A DNA stretch of 6,470 bases from an uncultured Dorea sp. (GCA_948844705.1 CAQNVT010000016.1:1-6470), one strand, 5' to 3'. Shown: positions 1-5,429, counted from the first letter of the stretch. Translations and numbers: made by a program. The notes: a model not told the origin generated them from the letters alone.

Positions 1-23
1 TTCTACCATTGAACTACACCCGC
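1..23 (-). tRNA. tRNA-Gly, 5' part only (cut by window edge)
   Basis: Read on the minus strand, the first 23 bases give an acceptor strand GCGGGTG, the TA linker and a D-arm GTTC-AATGGTA-GAA. This is the usual 5' part of a bacterial glycine tRNA. The anticodon and 3' half lie outside the window, so the isotype rests on resemblance of the 5' portion only. It sits 7 bases downstream of tRNA-Pro and is probably on the same transcript. Confidence 0.8.
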
Positions 24-30
24 ACGTTAT

Positions 31-104
31 CGGGGTGACAGGATTCGAACCTGCGACCTCCTGGTCCCAAACCAGGCGCTCTAGCCAAGCTGAGCCACAC
101 CCCG
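31..104 (-). tRNA. tRNA-Pro (anticodon UGG)
   Basis: On the minus strand this 74-base stretch folds into a complete cloverleaf. The acceptor arms are CGGGGTG and CACCCCG. The D-stem is GCTC/GAGC. The anticodon stem is CCTGG/CCAGG with loop TTTGGGA, giving anticodon TGG. The T-arm is GCAGG-TTCGAAT-CCTGT, with a G-U pair at its base. No CCA end is encoded: the bases after the acceptor read ATA. It is the first gene of a tRNA pair driven by the promoter at 143-171. Confidence 0.97.
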
Positions 105-142
105 CAATATTCATTTCACACCATCTCTTTGGCACAAAACAT

Positions 143-171
143 ATTATATACGAAGTATTTTCGCTTGTCAA
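143..171 (-). promoter_or_regulatory. Consensus sigma-A promoter of the tRNA-Pro/tRNA-Gly unit
   Basis: The minus strand has TTGACA (171-166), exactly 17 bases, then TATAAT (148-143). Both hexamers are perfect matches to the vegetative consensus. The predicted start is near 136, about 30 bases before the mature tRNA-Pro 5' end, leaving a short leader for RNase P to remove. The surrounding gap (105-188) holds nothing else I can support, and I see no convincing terminator for the esterase gene upstream. Confidence 0.93.
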
Positions 172-188
172 CAACTTTTTTTGAGTTT

Positions 189-953
189 TTACCGTTTTTT
201 TGTTTCTCGTAAACAGAAATTTTTAATTATTTCGACAACCATATCCAGATGATAATCAAAACAGTGTGTATCACCTGGAACGATTATAAGCTTTGCGTTA
301 CAATACCGTTCAGCAGATTGATAAGCATAGCTGACCGGAATTGTTGTATCTTGCTCACCGTGGATAAGCAAAACAGGCCCTTTATACCGGTCAATTGCAC
401 TTTCCACATCTATCATCTGTGCAACACGGATGTAATTCCCGCCAAGAGTTCTTCCATCTTCTATATTCAAAAATTCGGGAATATGCTCCGGATCAAAAAG
501 AGTTCCCAGGAGCTCACCGTTTCTGGCGCCTTCCGGAATGGAGCATGCAGGGGATAAAGGAATGATTGCCCGAAACAGATCCTGCTCCATAGCGCCCACC
601 AGCATAGCCAGCAGACCGCCCTGTGAATGACCGCAAAGGTACAAACTCTCCACAAAATCCAAAGATTTCGCATAGTCAACAACTGCCATTGCATTGGAAA
701 TCCATTTATACAGGGTGTGATTGCAGAACTGTCCGCCGCTTGTTCCGTGTCCATACATCTCTGCGCGCAAAGAAACATAACCAATTTCATTCATTGCTTT
801 CGCGATAGCTGTAATATGTCTCTCTTCCATGTGGCCGGTAAAGCCGTGGATAATGATAATAAGCGGATATTTTTGTCTTTTTTCTTTTGGGAAATCCAAT
901 TTGGTATGGATATGGATTCCGTCGTCATTGATATAGAATTCTTTATTTTCCAA
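189..953 (-). CDS. Alpha/beta-hydrolase, feruloyl/cinnamoyl esterase-like
   Basis: A 254-residue cytosolic serine hydrolase without a signal peptide. The visible motifs are HGFTG near residue 36 (oxyanion region), GHSQGG with nucleophile Ser110, HGEQD with Asp202, and GDTHCF with His230, so the Ser-Asp-His triad is complete. The phrases HGFTGHxEERH, RAxMYGHG and PGDTHC are what I remember of Est1E-type feruloyl esterases from rumen Lachnospiraceae, which release hydroxycinnamic acids from plant cell-wall esters. The substrate is inferred from that resemblance only; another small acyl ester is possible. I chose the TTG at 953 because a perfect AGGAGG lies 7 bases upstream. The ATG at 1001 would add 16 residues, lacks a ribosome binding site and would put the AGGAGG inside the gene. 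It lies 71 bases after the phosphoesterase gene with no clear terminator between, so readthrough is likely. Confidence 0.88.
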   Translation of the reverse strand: MENKEFYINDDGIHIHTKLDFPKEKRQKYPLIIIIHGFTGHMEERHITAIAKAMNEIGYVSLRAEMYGHGTSGGQFCNHTLYKWISNAMAVVDYAKSLDFVESLYLCGHSQGGLLAMLVGAMEQDLFRAIIPLSPACSIPEGARNGELLGTLFDPEHIPEFLNIEDGRTLGGNYIRVAQMIDVESAIDRYKGPVLLIHGEQDTTIPVSYAYQSAERYCNAKLIIVPGDTHCFDYHLDMVVEIIKNFCLRETKKR

Positions 954-960
954 TTTTATT

Positions 961-966
961 CCTCCT
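961..966 (-). promoter_or_regulatory. Ribosome binding site that fixes a TTG start
   Basis: AGGAGG on the minus strand lies 7 bases before TTG at 953-951. No other start codon has comparable spacing, so it decides the esterase start in favour of TTG over the upstream ATG at 1001. Confidence 0.85.
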
Positions 967-1024
967 ACGTTTACGAAAAACACTGTTGGTACAATAGCCA
1001 TATCCGGAAATCCCTGCGCGGTTT

Positions 1025-1504
1025 TTATACATATTTTAATTCAAAATGCATCCTGCCCTCTTCGTCAACCTCCATGAGCATGTAGCTCGCTCTTCGTTCC
1101 AGCTGTCTCGGATAAGCGATACTGCCCGGATTTAATATAGTAAGCCCATCCTCCTCTTTAAAAAACGGTCTGTGTGTATGACCATACATCACGACGTCCG
1201 CGTTTCTGTCCCGCGCCGCCTTTGCAAGCCTCTCCTCGCCGATCACAATACCATAATAGTGTCCGTGTGTTATAAATACGCGGTGCCCTCCTATCATGAA
1301 CACCTCCTCGGCCGGAAGATCCGAGAAAAAATCATTGTTACCGCTTACCATGTGTACGGGGCAGTCCGCAAGCGCTTCTATGTAGTCCTCCGCTCCCTCC
1401 ACATCACCAAGATGGATGAGCATGTCTATATCCTTGTTTTCCCCCAGCACCTTTTCAAGATTCCTGTGAGACTTATGTGTGTCGCTTACAATCAATACCT
1501 TCAT
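1025..1504 (-). CDS. YfcE/MJ0936-family metallophosphoesterase
   Basis: A 159-residue calcineurin-like phosphoesterase. All expected metal-binding motifs are present: D8-x-H10 (SDTH), GD at 33-34 (HLGD), GNND at 55-58, H80 with G-H82, and GHTH at 108-111. The family binds two metal ions and hydrolyses phosphodiesters such as bis-pNPP in vitro; physiological substrates are poorly known. Length matches single-domain YfcE/YsnB proteins. The ATG at 1504 is preceded by GGGGAG 5 bases upstream and opens directly with the family's usual MKVLIVSDTH. A longer frame starting at 1558 would lie inside rdgB. Only one base separates this ATG from the rdgB stop codon, which sits between the ribosome binding site and the start, so translation is almost certainly coupled. 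The rdgB-phosphoesterase pair parallels Bacillus subtilis ysnA-ysnB. Confidence 0.93.
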   Translation of the reverse strand: MKVLIVSDTHKSHRNLEKVLGENKDIDMLIHLGDVEGAEDYIEALADCPVHMVSGNNDFFSDLPAEEVFMIGGHRVFITHGHYYGIVIGEERLAKAARDRNADVVMYGHTHRPFFKEEDGLTILNPGSIAYPRQLERRASYMLMEVDEEGRMHFELKYV

Positions 1505-1505
1505 C

Positions 1506-2126
1506 CTATCTCCCCAATCTCTCCTCAAGAATCCTGCGCATTTTCCGAAGTCCCTCACCCCTGTGGCTCAGCTCATTCTTTTTCTCCGGCGGAAGCTCCG
1601 CGCTGGTGCACCGGTACTCGGGCAGGAAAAAGATCGGATCATAACCGAATCCGTTATCCCCTTTGATCTCATGTCCGATGATCCCTTCCATTGTACCCCG
1701 CAGCACTTCGCTTGTTCCGTCAGGAAATGCCGCGGCAATGGCGCAGACGAATCTCGCGGTACGCTTCTCATCAGGCACACCCTCGAGGCGCCTTAACAGC
1801 TCATTATTTTTAATATCATAAGAGGTATCTTCTCCCATATACCTTGCAGAGTATATCCCCGGTTCCTTATTCAGATAATCGATCTCAAGGCCGGAATCGT
1901 CCGCCAGCACAACCGTGTTTTTATATTCCGGCATTTTCCTGGCGATCTCTGCTATCGCCGCCGCCTTAATCATGGCATTTTCCTCAAAGGTGCTTCCGTC
2001 CTCCACAACATCTGCCTCGATCCCCGCCTCCTTCTGGGACAATATCTCCGCTCCCAGATCGGCAAGAATCATTCTTATCTCTGTCATCTTATTCTTATTT
2101 CCTGTTGCAAATATTATTTTATCCAT
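1506..2126 (-). CDS. rdgB: Non-canonical purine NTP pyrophosphatase (RdgB/HAM1 family)
   Basis: A 206-residue cytosolic house-cleaning enzyme. It hydrolyses dITP, ITP and XTP to the monophosphate plus pyrophosphate and so keeps deaminated purines out of DNA and RNA. Signature stretches in order: ATGNKNK (7-13) for the phosphates, EDGSTFEENA (42-51), ADDSGLE (75-81) with the catalytic and metal-binding acidic residues, PGIYSARY (89-96), GDNGFGYDPIF (156-166) and SHRG (187-190) for base recognition. All are intact and the length is normal. The ATG at 2126 lies 8 bases after the methyltransferase stop. Its likely ribosome binding site, AAGGAG at 2146-2141, overlaps the end of that gene at a long spacing of 14 bases, so expression probably depends on translation of the upstream gene. 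It is followed after one base by the phosphoesterase. Confidence 0.97.
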   Translation of the reverse strand: MDKIIFATGNKNKMTEIRMILADLGAEILSQKEAGIEADVVEDGSTFEENAMIKAAAIAEIARKMPEYKNTVVLADDSGLEIDYLNKEPGIYSARYMGEDTSYDIKNNELLRRLEGVPDEKRTARFVCAIAAAFPDGTSEVLRGTMEGIIGHEIKGDNGFGYDPIFFLPEYRCTSAELPPEKKNELSHRGEGLRKMRRILEERLGR

Positions 2127-2134
2127 ATACGTTT

Positions 2135-3289
2135 CTACTGCTCCTTTTGTTTTTTCGGCGGCTTCGGTCCCTGAAACTGATAAAAATATGTTTTCAGCAT
2201 CCCGTTATATATCTTCCGGTTCTTATCTGCCTTACGCCCAAAATACCTCTCTGCATCCTCATAGGACGTGATCATATAGGCTGACCAGGAATCAAGCCCC
2301 TTAAAGCTCTCGCCGAATGCACGGTAAAGCTCCGGAAGATTCTTTTTGTCCTCCAGTCGCTCTCCGTAAGGCGGATTGGTAATAACGAACCCATATTTTT
2401 TCGGATGGCTCAAGGCCCTTACATCCCGTTCCTGAAAATGAATCAGGTGGTCTACTCCTGCTTCCCTTGCATTTCTTCTGGCGATCCGTATGACTGACCC
2501 GTTAATATCATATCCCTGAATATCTGCATCCGGCACGTCACAGATCAGGTCGGCGGCTTCATTTACCGTATCATACCAGAGCTTTTTCGGAATCAGATTC
2601 GTCCAGTCCTCCGCCGTAAAGGAACGGTTCATTCCCGGTGCGATATTTGCAGCCATCATAGCCGCTTCTATAGGAAATGTGCCGCTTCCGCAAAACGGAT
2701 CGACCAGTATACGGTCCTTTTTCCACGGTGTCAGCATGATAAGCGCACTGGCAAGGGTTTCCGTGATCGGCGCCTTTCCCGACACCTCGCGGTAACCTCT
2801 TTTATGCAGTGACACTCCCGAGGTATCGATCCCGACCGTCACCGTATCCTTTTTTAAAAATACCCGTACAGGGTACGAAGCGCCCTCCTCCGAGAACCAG
2901 TCCATATGATAATGCTCCGAGAGCCGCTTCACTATCGCTTTTTTCATAATAGACTGTATATCAGACGGGCTGTACAGCCTGCTTTTTACCGAAGCAGCCT
3001 TGGCAACCCAGAATTTTCCGTCCTTCGGTATGTACCTTTCCCACGGAAGCTCCCTCGTCTTCTCAAACAGCTCGTCAAAGGTAACCGCACGGAAGCTTCC
3101 TGCTTTAAGCAGGATACGCTCTGCCGTCCGCAGAAAAATATTTGCCCGGCAGACTGCTTCCTCATCGCCGTAAAATGTGACACGTCCGTCCTCCACCCCG
3201 GCGATATCATACCCTATATCTATAATCTCCCGTTTCAGCACTGCCTCCAGTCCGAAATGACAGGGAGCGATCAATTCCATATGGCTCAT
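2135..3289 (-). CDS. THUMP-domain class I SAM-dependent RNA methyltransferase (RlmL N-domain/YpsC type)
   Basis: A 384-residue protein of the UPF0020 group. The N-terminal part (about 1-160) fits the ferredoxin-like plus THUMP RNA-binding module. The C-terminal half is a Rossmann methyltransferase with DPFCGSGT at 197-204 (SAM-binding motif I region), the acidic loop in QGYDIN (258-263) and the catalytic NPPYGERL at 305-312, typical of N2-guanine or other exocyclic-amine methylation. Escherichia coli RlmL carries such a module and makes m2G2445 in 23S rRNA; Bacillus YpsC is the stand-alone form. The exact base target here is inferred. A Lys-rich tail (PKPPKKQKEQ) ends the protein. I start at ATG 3289 because GGAG lies 6 bases upstream; the frame could open at TTG 3301, but that TTG overlaps the ribosome binding site. 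It heads the methyltransferase-rdgB-phosphoesterase run. Confidence 0.93.
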   Translation of the reverse strand: MSHMELIAPCHFGLEAVLKREIIDIGYDIAGVEDGRVTFYGDEEAVCRANIFLRTAERILLKAGSFRAVTFDELFEKTRELPWERYIPKDGKFWVAKAASVKSRLYSPSDIQSIMKKAIVKRLSEHYHMDWFSEEGASYPVRVFLKKDTVTVGIDTSGVSLHKRGYREVSGKAPITETLASALIMLTPWKKDRILVDPFCGSGTFPIEAAMMAANIAPGMNRSFTAEDWTNLIPKKLWYDTVNEAADLICDVPDADIQGYDINGSVIRIARRNAREAGVDHLIHFQERDVRALSHPKKYGFVITNPPYGERLEDKKNLPELYRAFGESFKGLDSWSAYMITSYEDAERYFGRKADKNRKIYNGMLKTYFYQFQGPKPPKKQKEQ

Positions 3290-3322
3290 ATGTATCTCCA
3301 ATCACACTGTTTATGCTTTGAA

Positions 3323-3353
3323 CAAAGGACATGCGATATTCACATGTCCTCCG
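3323..3353 (-). terminator. Hairpin after the Asn-rich small gene (weak terminator or processing stem)
   Basis: On the minus strand CGGAGGACATGTG pairs with CGCATGTCCTTTG around an AATAT loop. The core GGACATG/CATGTCC is perfect and three G-U pairs complete a 13-bp stem. It begins 15 bases after the small gene's stop. The T-run is poor (TTTGTT, partly within the stem), so termination may be incomplete and the methyltransferase could receive readthrough. I found no good separate promoter for the methyltransferase between this hairpin and its start. Confidence 0.6.
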
Positions 3354-3368
3354 TCATTGCAATTCCGA

Positions 3369-3545
3369 TTAGTAGCTGCTGTCGCTGCTGGAATTCTTGT
3401 TTGAAGAATTCTGATTGGACGCGTTCTGGTTAGATGCATTCTGGTTGGATGCGTTCTTGTTAGATGCGTTCTTATTTGCAGCGTTCTGGTTAGATGCATT
3501 CTGGTTGGATGCGTTCTTGTTAGATGAACTATAATTCTTACTCAT
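3369..3545 (-). CDS. 58-residue Asn/Ser-rich pentad-repeat protein, unknown function
   Basis: I do not recognise a family. The protein starts MSKNYSSSNK, continues with eight pentads of pattern N-(A/S)-(S/A)-N-(Q/K) at residues 11-50, and ends NSSSDSSY. Asn is 19 of 58 residues and Ser is 17. There are five Lys, one Asp, no Cys, and no hydrophobic residue larger than Ala except Met1 and two Tyr, so it should be soluble, basic and disordered. That it is real is supported by a perfect AGGAGG (3558-3553) 7 bases before ATG, a stop followed by a hairpin, and synonymous variation between repeats (AAC/AAT, GCA/GCG, TCC/TCT) that preserves the pentads. It is too short for most ORF callers. It follows the diguanylate cyclase by 82 bases behind a possible sporulation promoter (3579-3607). 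A small spore-core or coat protein is my inference; another low-complexity role is equally possible. Confidence 0.8.
   Translation of the reverse strand: MSKNYSSSNKNASNQNASNQNAANKNASNKNASNQNASNQNASNQNSSNKNSSSDSSY
3421..3526 (-). repeat. 15-bp tandem repeats with a perfect 46-bp copy at 60-bp spacing
   Basis: Positions 3421-3466 and 3481-3526 are identical over 46 bases and lie exactly 60 bases (20 codons, four pentads) apart. Both copies consist of 15-bp units encoding N-A-S-N-Q/K. The pattern suggests an older 15-bp expansion followed by a more recent in-frame duplication of a 60-bp block. Copy number could differ between strains, and short-read assembly may have collapsed or miscounted it. 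Confidence 0.9.
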
Positions 3546-3578
3546 GTCAATTCCTCCTAATCTTTTTTGCTACGAGGT

Positions 3579-3607
3579 TAGTATGTCCTCATCAAGAGAA
3601 ATTATGT
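3579..3607 (-). promoter_or_regulatory. Possible sporulation (sigma-G-like) promoter of the Asn-rich gene
   Basis: The minus strand has ACATA (3607-3603), 17 bases, then CATACTA (3585-3579). From memory the Bacillus sigma-G consensus is gHATR, 17-18 bases, CATXHTA; only the weakly conserved first g differs. Starting about 7 bases after the -10 would leave a leader of roughly 25 bases ending in AGGAGG. Vegetative alternatives here are poorer: CATAAT near 3600-3605 lacks a -35, and TTGATG with TAGCAA is weak. Sigma-E or readthrough from the cyclase gene is also possible. Confidence 0.4.
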
Positions 3608-3627
3608 AAGATTTTTTAATTTTTTTA

Positions 3628-4686
3628 TTATCCTCTTATAAGCTCCGGATACTTTTCTTTATTTTTCCGCTTACACTTATACATGATCTCATCCGCTTCC
3701 TCTAAGAGCTCCTTCAGCGTGAGTTCATTTTCCCCGCCGGAAATCTCCACAATGCCATAACTGAAGCTGCATCGGTACTCTCTGAGCTCCCCCGTCTGAA
3801 AATCATGCAAAAGCTCCGCCATTTTCCGCTCGATCAGCTCCTTGATGCCGCCGATAAGGACAAGACAGAATTCGTCTCCTCCGATTCTCGCAAATGTGTC
3901 CCCGCTTCGGAAGCTTCCGCGGATAAGCTCCACAAAACACTGAATATAAATGTCGCCCTCCTGATGCCCAAACTTGTCATTTACGTATTTAAGTCCGTCC
4001 AGATCAAGATAGCAAAGCGTTGCCTTTTGCTTTTCCCGCAAAAGCATTTCCATATATTCTTCGAAAAACAACCGGTTTTTTATTCCGGTTCCCGCATCAT
4101 GATATGCCTTGCTGGTCAGATTGCTGGTCATCCGCTTTTCATCCGTAATGTCGACTACAATATGCACGCAGGAGCTGCGCCCTCTCCATTCAATCAAAAA
4201 AGATGTAATGCGGTAATACGTATCATTCCCGCCCTCCGTCTCCCATACCTTATACTGCTCTTTGCCGTCCCATCTGAGAAGCTCATTCTGAAAAGGAAGA
4301 CGGTTTCTGCATGTCTGGCAAAAAAGCTGCTGTACAATTCCTTTCTGTTTCTTCTTATTGCAATATATAATTTCCTTACTGTTTATATCAACAACGAGAA
4401 GCCATTCGTCCCGTCTGCTTAAAAGCTCTACCAGAAGCTCATTATATCCTTCCGTCGCCTCTGCGCGGTTCTCTGCATCCACAGCCCGATCTCTCAGCAG
4501 CCTCTCTCTTTCCGCCAGCTGAGCCGCCATCTTATTAAATGCCTCGGAAACCTCTCCCAACCCGGCCGACCTCTGCGAATAATCACCCTCCGCCACCTGA
4601 TAAAGCTTTCGTGTAAGCTGTTCTAGATTAGCATGAAATTCCTGAGACTCCTCTTCCTGTACAAACTCGTTATCCTTATTGCTCAT
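3628..4686 (-). CDS. Diguanylate cyclase, HAMP-like/PAS-like/GGDEF
   Basis: A 352-residue protein predicted to make cyclic di-GMP from two GTP. In order: an acidic N-terminus, a HAMP-like helical segment (about 20-60) and coiled coil (to about 95), a PAS-like sensor (about 95-185), and a GGDEF domain to the C-terminus. The active-site GGDEF is intact at 269-273, and RSGD at 260-263 is an inhibitory I-site (RxxD) exactly five residues before it, so product feedback is expected. YLDLDGLKYVND and the downstream SYG are typical. There is no membrane helix or signal peptide, so the HAMP-like part is cytosolic. The PAS-like region has Cys109, Cys123 and Cys126 (CxxC), possibly redox or metal sensing. 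I start at ATG 4686; the ATG at 4725 falls at the predicted transcription start and has no ribosome binding site. The chosen start's site (GAGG at 12 bases or GAG at 6) is weak. Confidence 0.93.
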   Translation of the reverse strand: MSNKDNEFVQEEESQEFHANLEQLTRKLYQVAEGDYSQRSAGLGEVSEAFNKMAAQLAERERLLRDRAVDAENRAEATEGYNELLVELLSRRDEWLLVVDINSKEIIYCNKKKQKGIVQQLFCQTCRNRLPFQNELLRWDGKEQYKVWETEGGNDTYYRITSFLIEWRGRSSCVHIVVDITDEKRMTSNLTSKAYHDAGTGIKNRLFFEEYMEMLLREKQKATLCYLDLDGLKYVNDKFGHQEGDIYIQCFVELIRGSFRSGDTFARIGGDEFCLVLIGGIKELIERKMAELLHDFQTGELREYRCSFSYGIVEISGGENELTLKELLEEADEIMYKCKRKNKEKYPELIRG

Positions 4687-4731
4687 TTTTATCTCATTCC
4701 TCGCTATTCTTTTGCTCTTTAACATGCTTAT

Positions 4732-4760
4732 ATTTTAGCACAACCCAAAATCACTTACAA
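4732..4760 (-). promoter_or_regulatory. Extended -10 promoter of the diguanylate cyclase gene
   Basis: The minus strand has TTGTAA (4760-4755), 17 bases, then TAAAAT (4737-4732) preceded by TGC, an extended -10 of TGnTAtAAT type. Transcription should start near 4725, which gives a leader of about 40 bases before ATG 4686 and argues against the upstream in-frame ATG. Confidence 0.7.
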
Positions 4761-4817
4761 TCATAAATAAAGTCTTATAAATATATTAAGTTTTTAATAA
4801 GTTTTTTTATTTTTTTC

Positions 4818-4846
4818 TTGCATTTTCCATCAGCCTATATTATACT
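4818..4846 (+). promoter_or_regulatory. Plus-strand promoter of the candidate small RNA, with T-tract upstream region
   Basis: TTGCAT (4818-4823), 17 bases, then TATACT (4841-4846). The -10 matches the vegetative consensus at five of six positions; the -35 keeps TTG. Directly upstream, T-tracts at 4791-4795, 4802-4808 and 4811-4816 recur about once per helical turn and include the direct repeat TAAGTTTTT at 4787 and 4798. That fits an UP element or curved DNA that would compensate for the poor -35. No plus-strand protein gene follows, but a structured stretch ending in a terminator does. Confidence 0.6.
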
Positions 4847-4851
4847 AGTAA

Positions 4852-4940
4852 ACGTAGAGAGAATACTTTCTACAACCCCTTATTAATTATTTATACTCCC
4901 CTCAAAAGACCGATGGCTCCCCCATCGGTCTTTTACTTTT
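4852..4940 (+). ncRNA. Candidate small RNA of about 90 nt with C-rich motifs
   Basis: Between the promoter at 4818-4846 and the hairpin ending at 4934 the plus strand has a compact sRNA layout. A 5' stem-loop comes first: GTAGAGAG (4854-4861) pairs with CTTTCTAC (4866-4873) around AATA, with one G-U pair. Next is an AU-rich, apparently unpaired linker of 30 bases carrying CCCCTT (4876-4881) and CTCCCCTC (4896-4903). Last is a 13-bp terminator stem whose loop is CTCCC, followed by ACTTTT. Several Gram-positive regulatory RNAs (RsaE/RoxS and relatives) use unpaired UCCC-type motifs to pair with Shine-Dalgarno sequences; the same mode of action is inferred here. I see no translated peptide with a ribosome binding site and do not recognise an Rfam family. 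It is divergent to the cyclase gene and convergent with the glnN unit. Alternatively the stems belong only to the glnN unit's 3' end. Confidence 0.5.
4904..4934. terminator. Bidirectional rho-independent terminator
   Basis: AAAAGACCGATGG (4904-4916) and CCATCGGTCTTTT (4922-4934) form a perfect 13-bp stem around a five-base loop. The stem's ends supply T-runs on both strands: TTTTACTTTT on the plus strand and TTTTGAGG on the minus strand. It can therefore end both the glnN-membrane protein transcript from the right and the candidate small RNA from the left. The plus-strand tail is the richer in T. Confidence 0.93.
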
Positions 4941-4956
4941 CCCTTCGTATATTTTC

Positions 4957-5415
4957 TCACTTTCTTGAATTAAACATTCTTATGATAAACACAACAATAA
5001 GCACCGGCACAATAAACGGTGCGATCAGGCTGAGGATTCCTCCGATCACCGTAAATACCACCATTATAATGCCTGCTATAACAAGCAGCAGCAGAAGCCT
5101 TTTCCACCATGTACCAAATCCTGATACATGGCGGTCTCCCGTCCGTTCCTGTTCTCTGCCGTATGCACTCTGCTGAGGTTCATAATAATTCTCCTGATAG
5201 CCTGCGCCTGACTGTCCTCCGCCGGAATCTATGATCGTCCTTGCGATCACCCACGGATCACCGAGCTCCGCAATCACCTCGTCCTCCGGGCGTCCCTTCC
5301 TTATCTCATCGGTGATATAGCTGTTATAGTAATCTACGTTCTCCTGGATCACCGGCCCGTTCAGATCATTCCCCAGCGCTTTCCTAAGGCCCTCCAAAAA
5401 TTCTGTTCGCGTCAT
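4957..5415 (-). CDS. DUF1700/HAAS-like small membrane protein
   Basis: A 152-residue protein. Residues 1-65 resemble the HAAS/DUF1700 helical domain: EFLEGLRKAL, then YYNSYITDEI, then EDEVIAELGDPWVIARTII. A polar Gly/Gln/Tyr-rich linker (about 66-98) follows, then WWKR and two hydrophobic segments at about 106-128 and 131-147, ending RMFNSRK. The N-terminal domain is probably cytoplasmic. In many Firmicutes this module is encoded beside a PadR-type regulator and is thought to take part in sensing; no PadR gene is visible here and the function is unknown. I start at ATG 5415, with GGAGG 5 bases upstream; the in-frame TTG at 5427 overlaps that site. It begins 14 bases after the glnN stop and is probably co-transcribed, ending at the terminator at 4904-4934. 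Confidence 0.85.
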   Translation of the reverse strand: MTRTEFLEGLRKALGNDLNGPVIQENVDYYNSYITDEIRKGRPEDEVIAELGDPWVIARTIIDSGGGQSGAGYQENYYEPQQSAYGREQERTGDRHVSGFGTWWKRLLLLLVIAGIIMVVFTVIGGILSLIAPFIVPVLIVVFIIRMFNSRK

Positions 5416-5429
5416 ATATACCTCCAAAA

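Noticed and set aside
24..188. Mobile element attachment site at the tRNA genes
   Set aside because: No integrase, no repeated tRNA 3' end and no compositional break are visible in the window.
627..1085. Plus-strand frame of 152 codons opposite the esterase gene
   Set aside because: It has no ribosome binding site or recognisable domain and lies antisense to a well-supported esterase with a complete catalytic triad.
3311..3499. A 62-codon minus-strand frame beginning MHLTRT over the repeat region
   Set aside because: It is a shadow frame of the 15-bp repeats. It has no ribosome binding site, runs through the hairpin, and overlaps the well-supported pentad gene in another frame.
3421..3526. 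CRISPR-like array
   Set aside because: The repeats are contiguous 15-bp coding units with no unique spacers, lie inside a gene, and no cas genes are nearby.
4852..4940. 6S RNA, tmRNA or a riboswitch
   Set aside because: It is too short for 6S or tmRNA and lacks their structures. No downstream gene on the plus strand could be controlled by a riboswitch.
4913..5176. Plus-strand frame of 87 codons starting inside the terminator
   Set aside because: It is antisense to the HAAS-like gene, lacks a ribosome binding site and begins within a hairpin stem.
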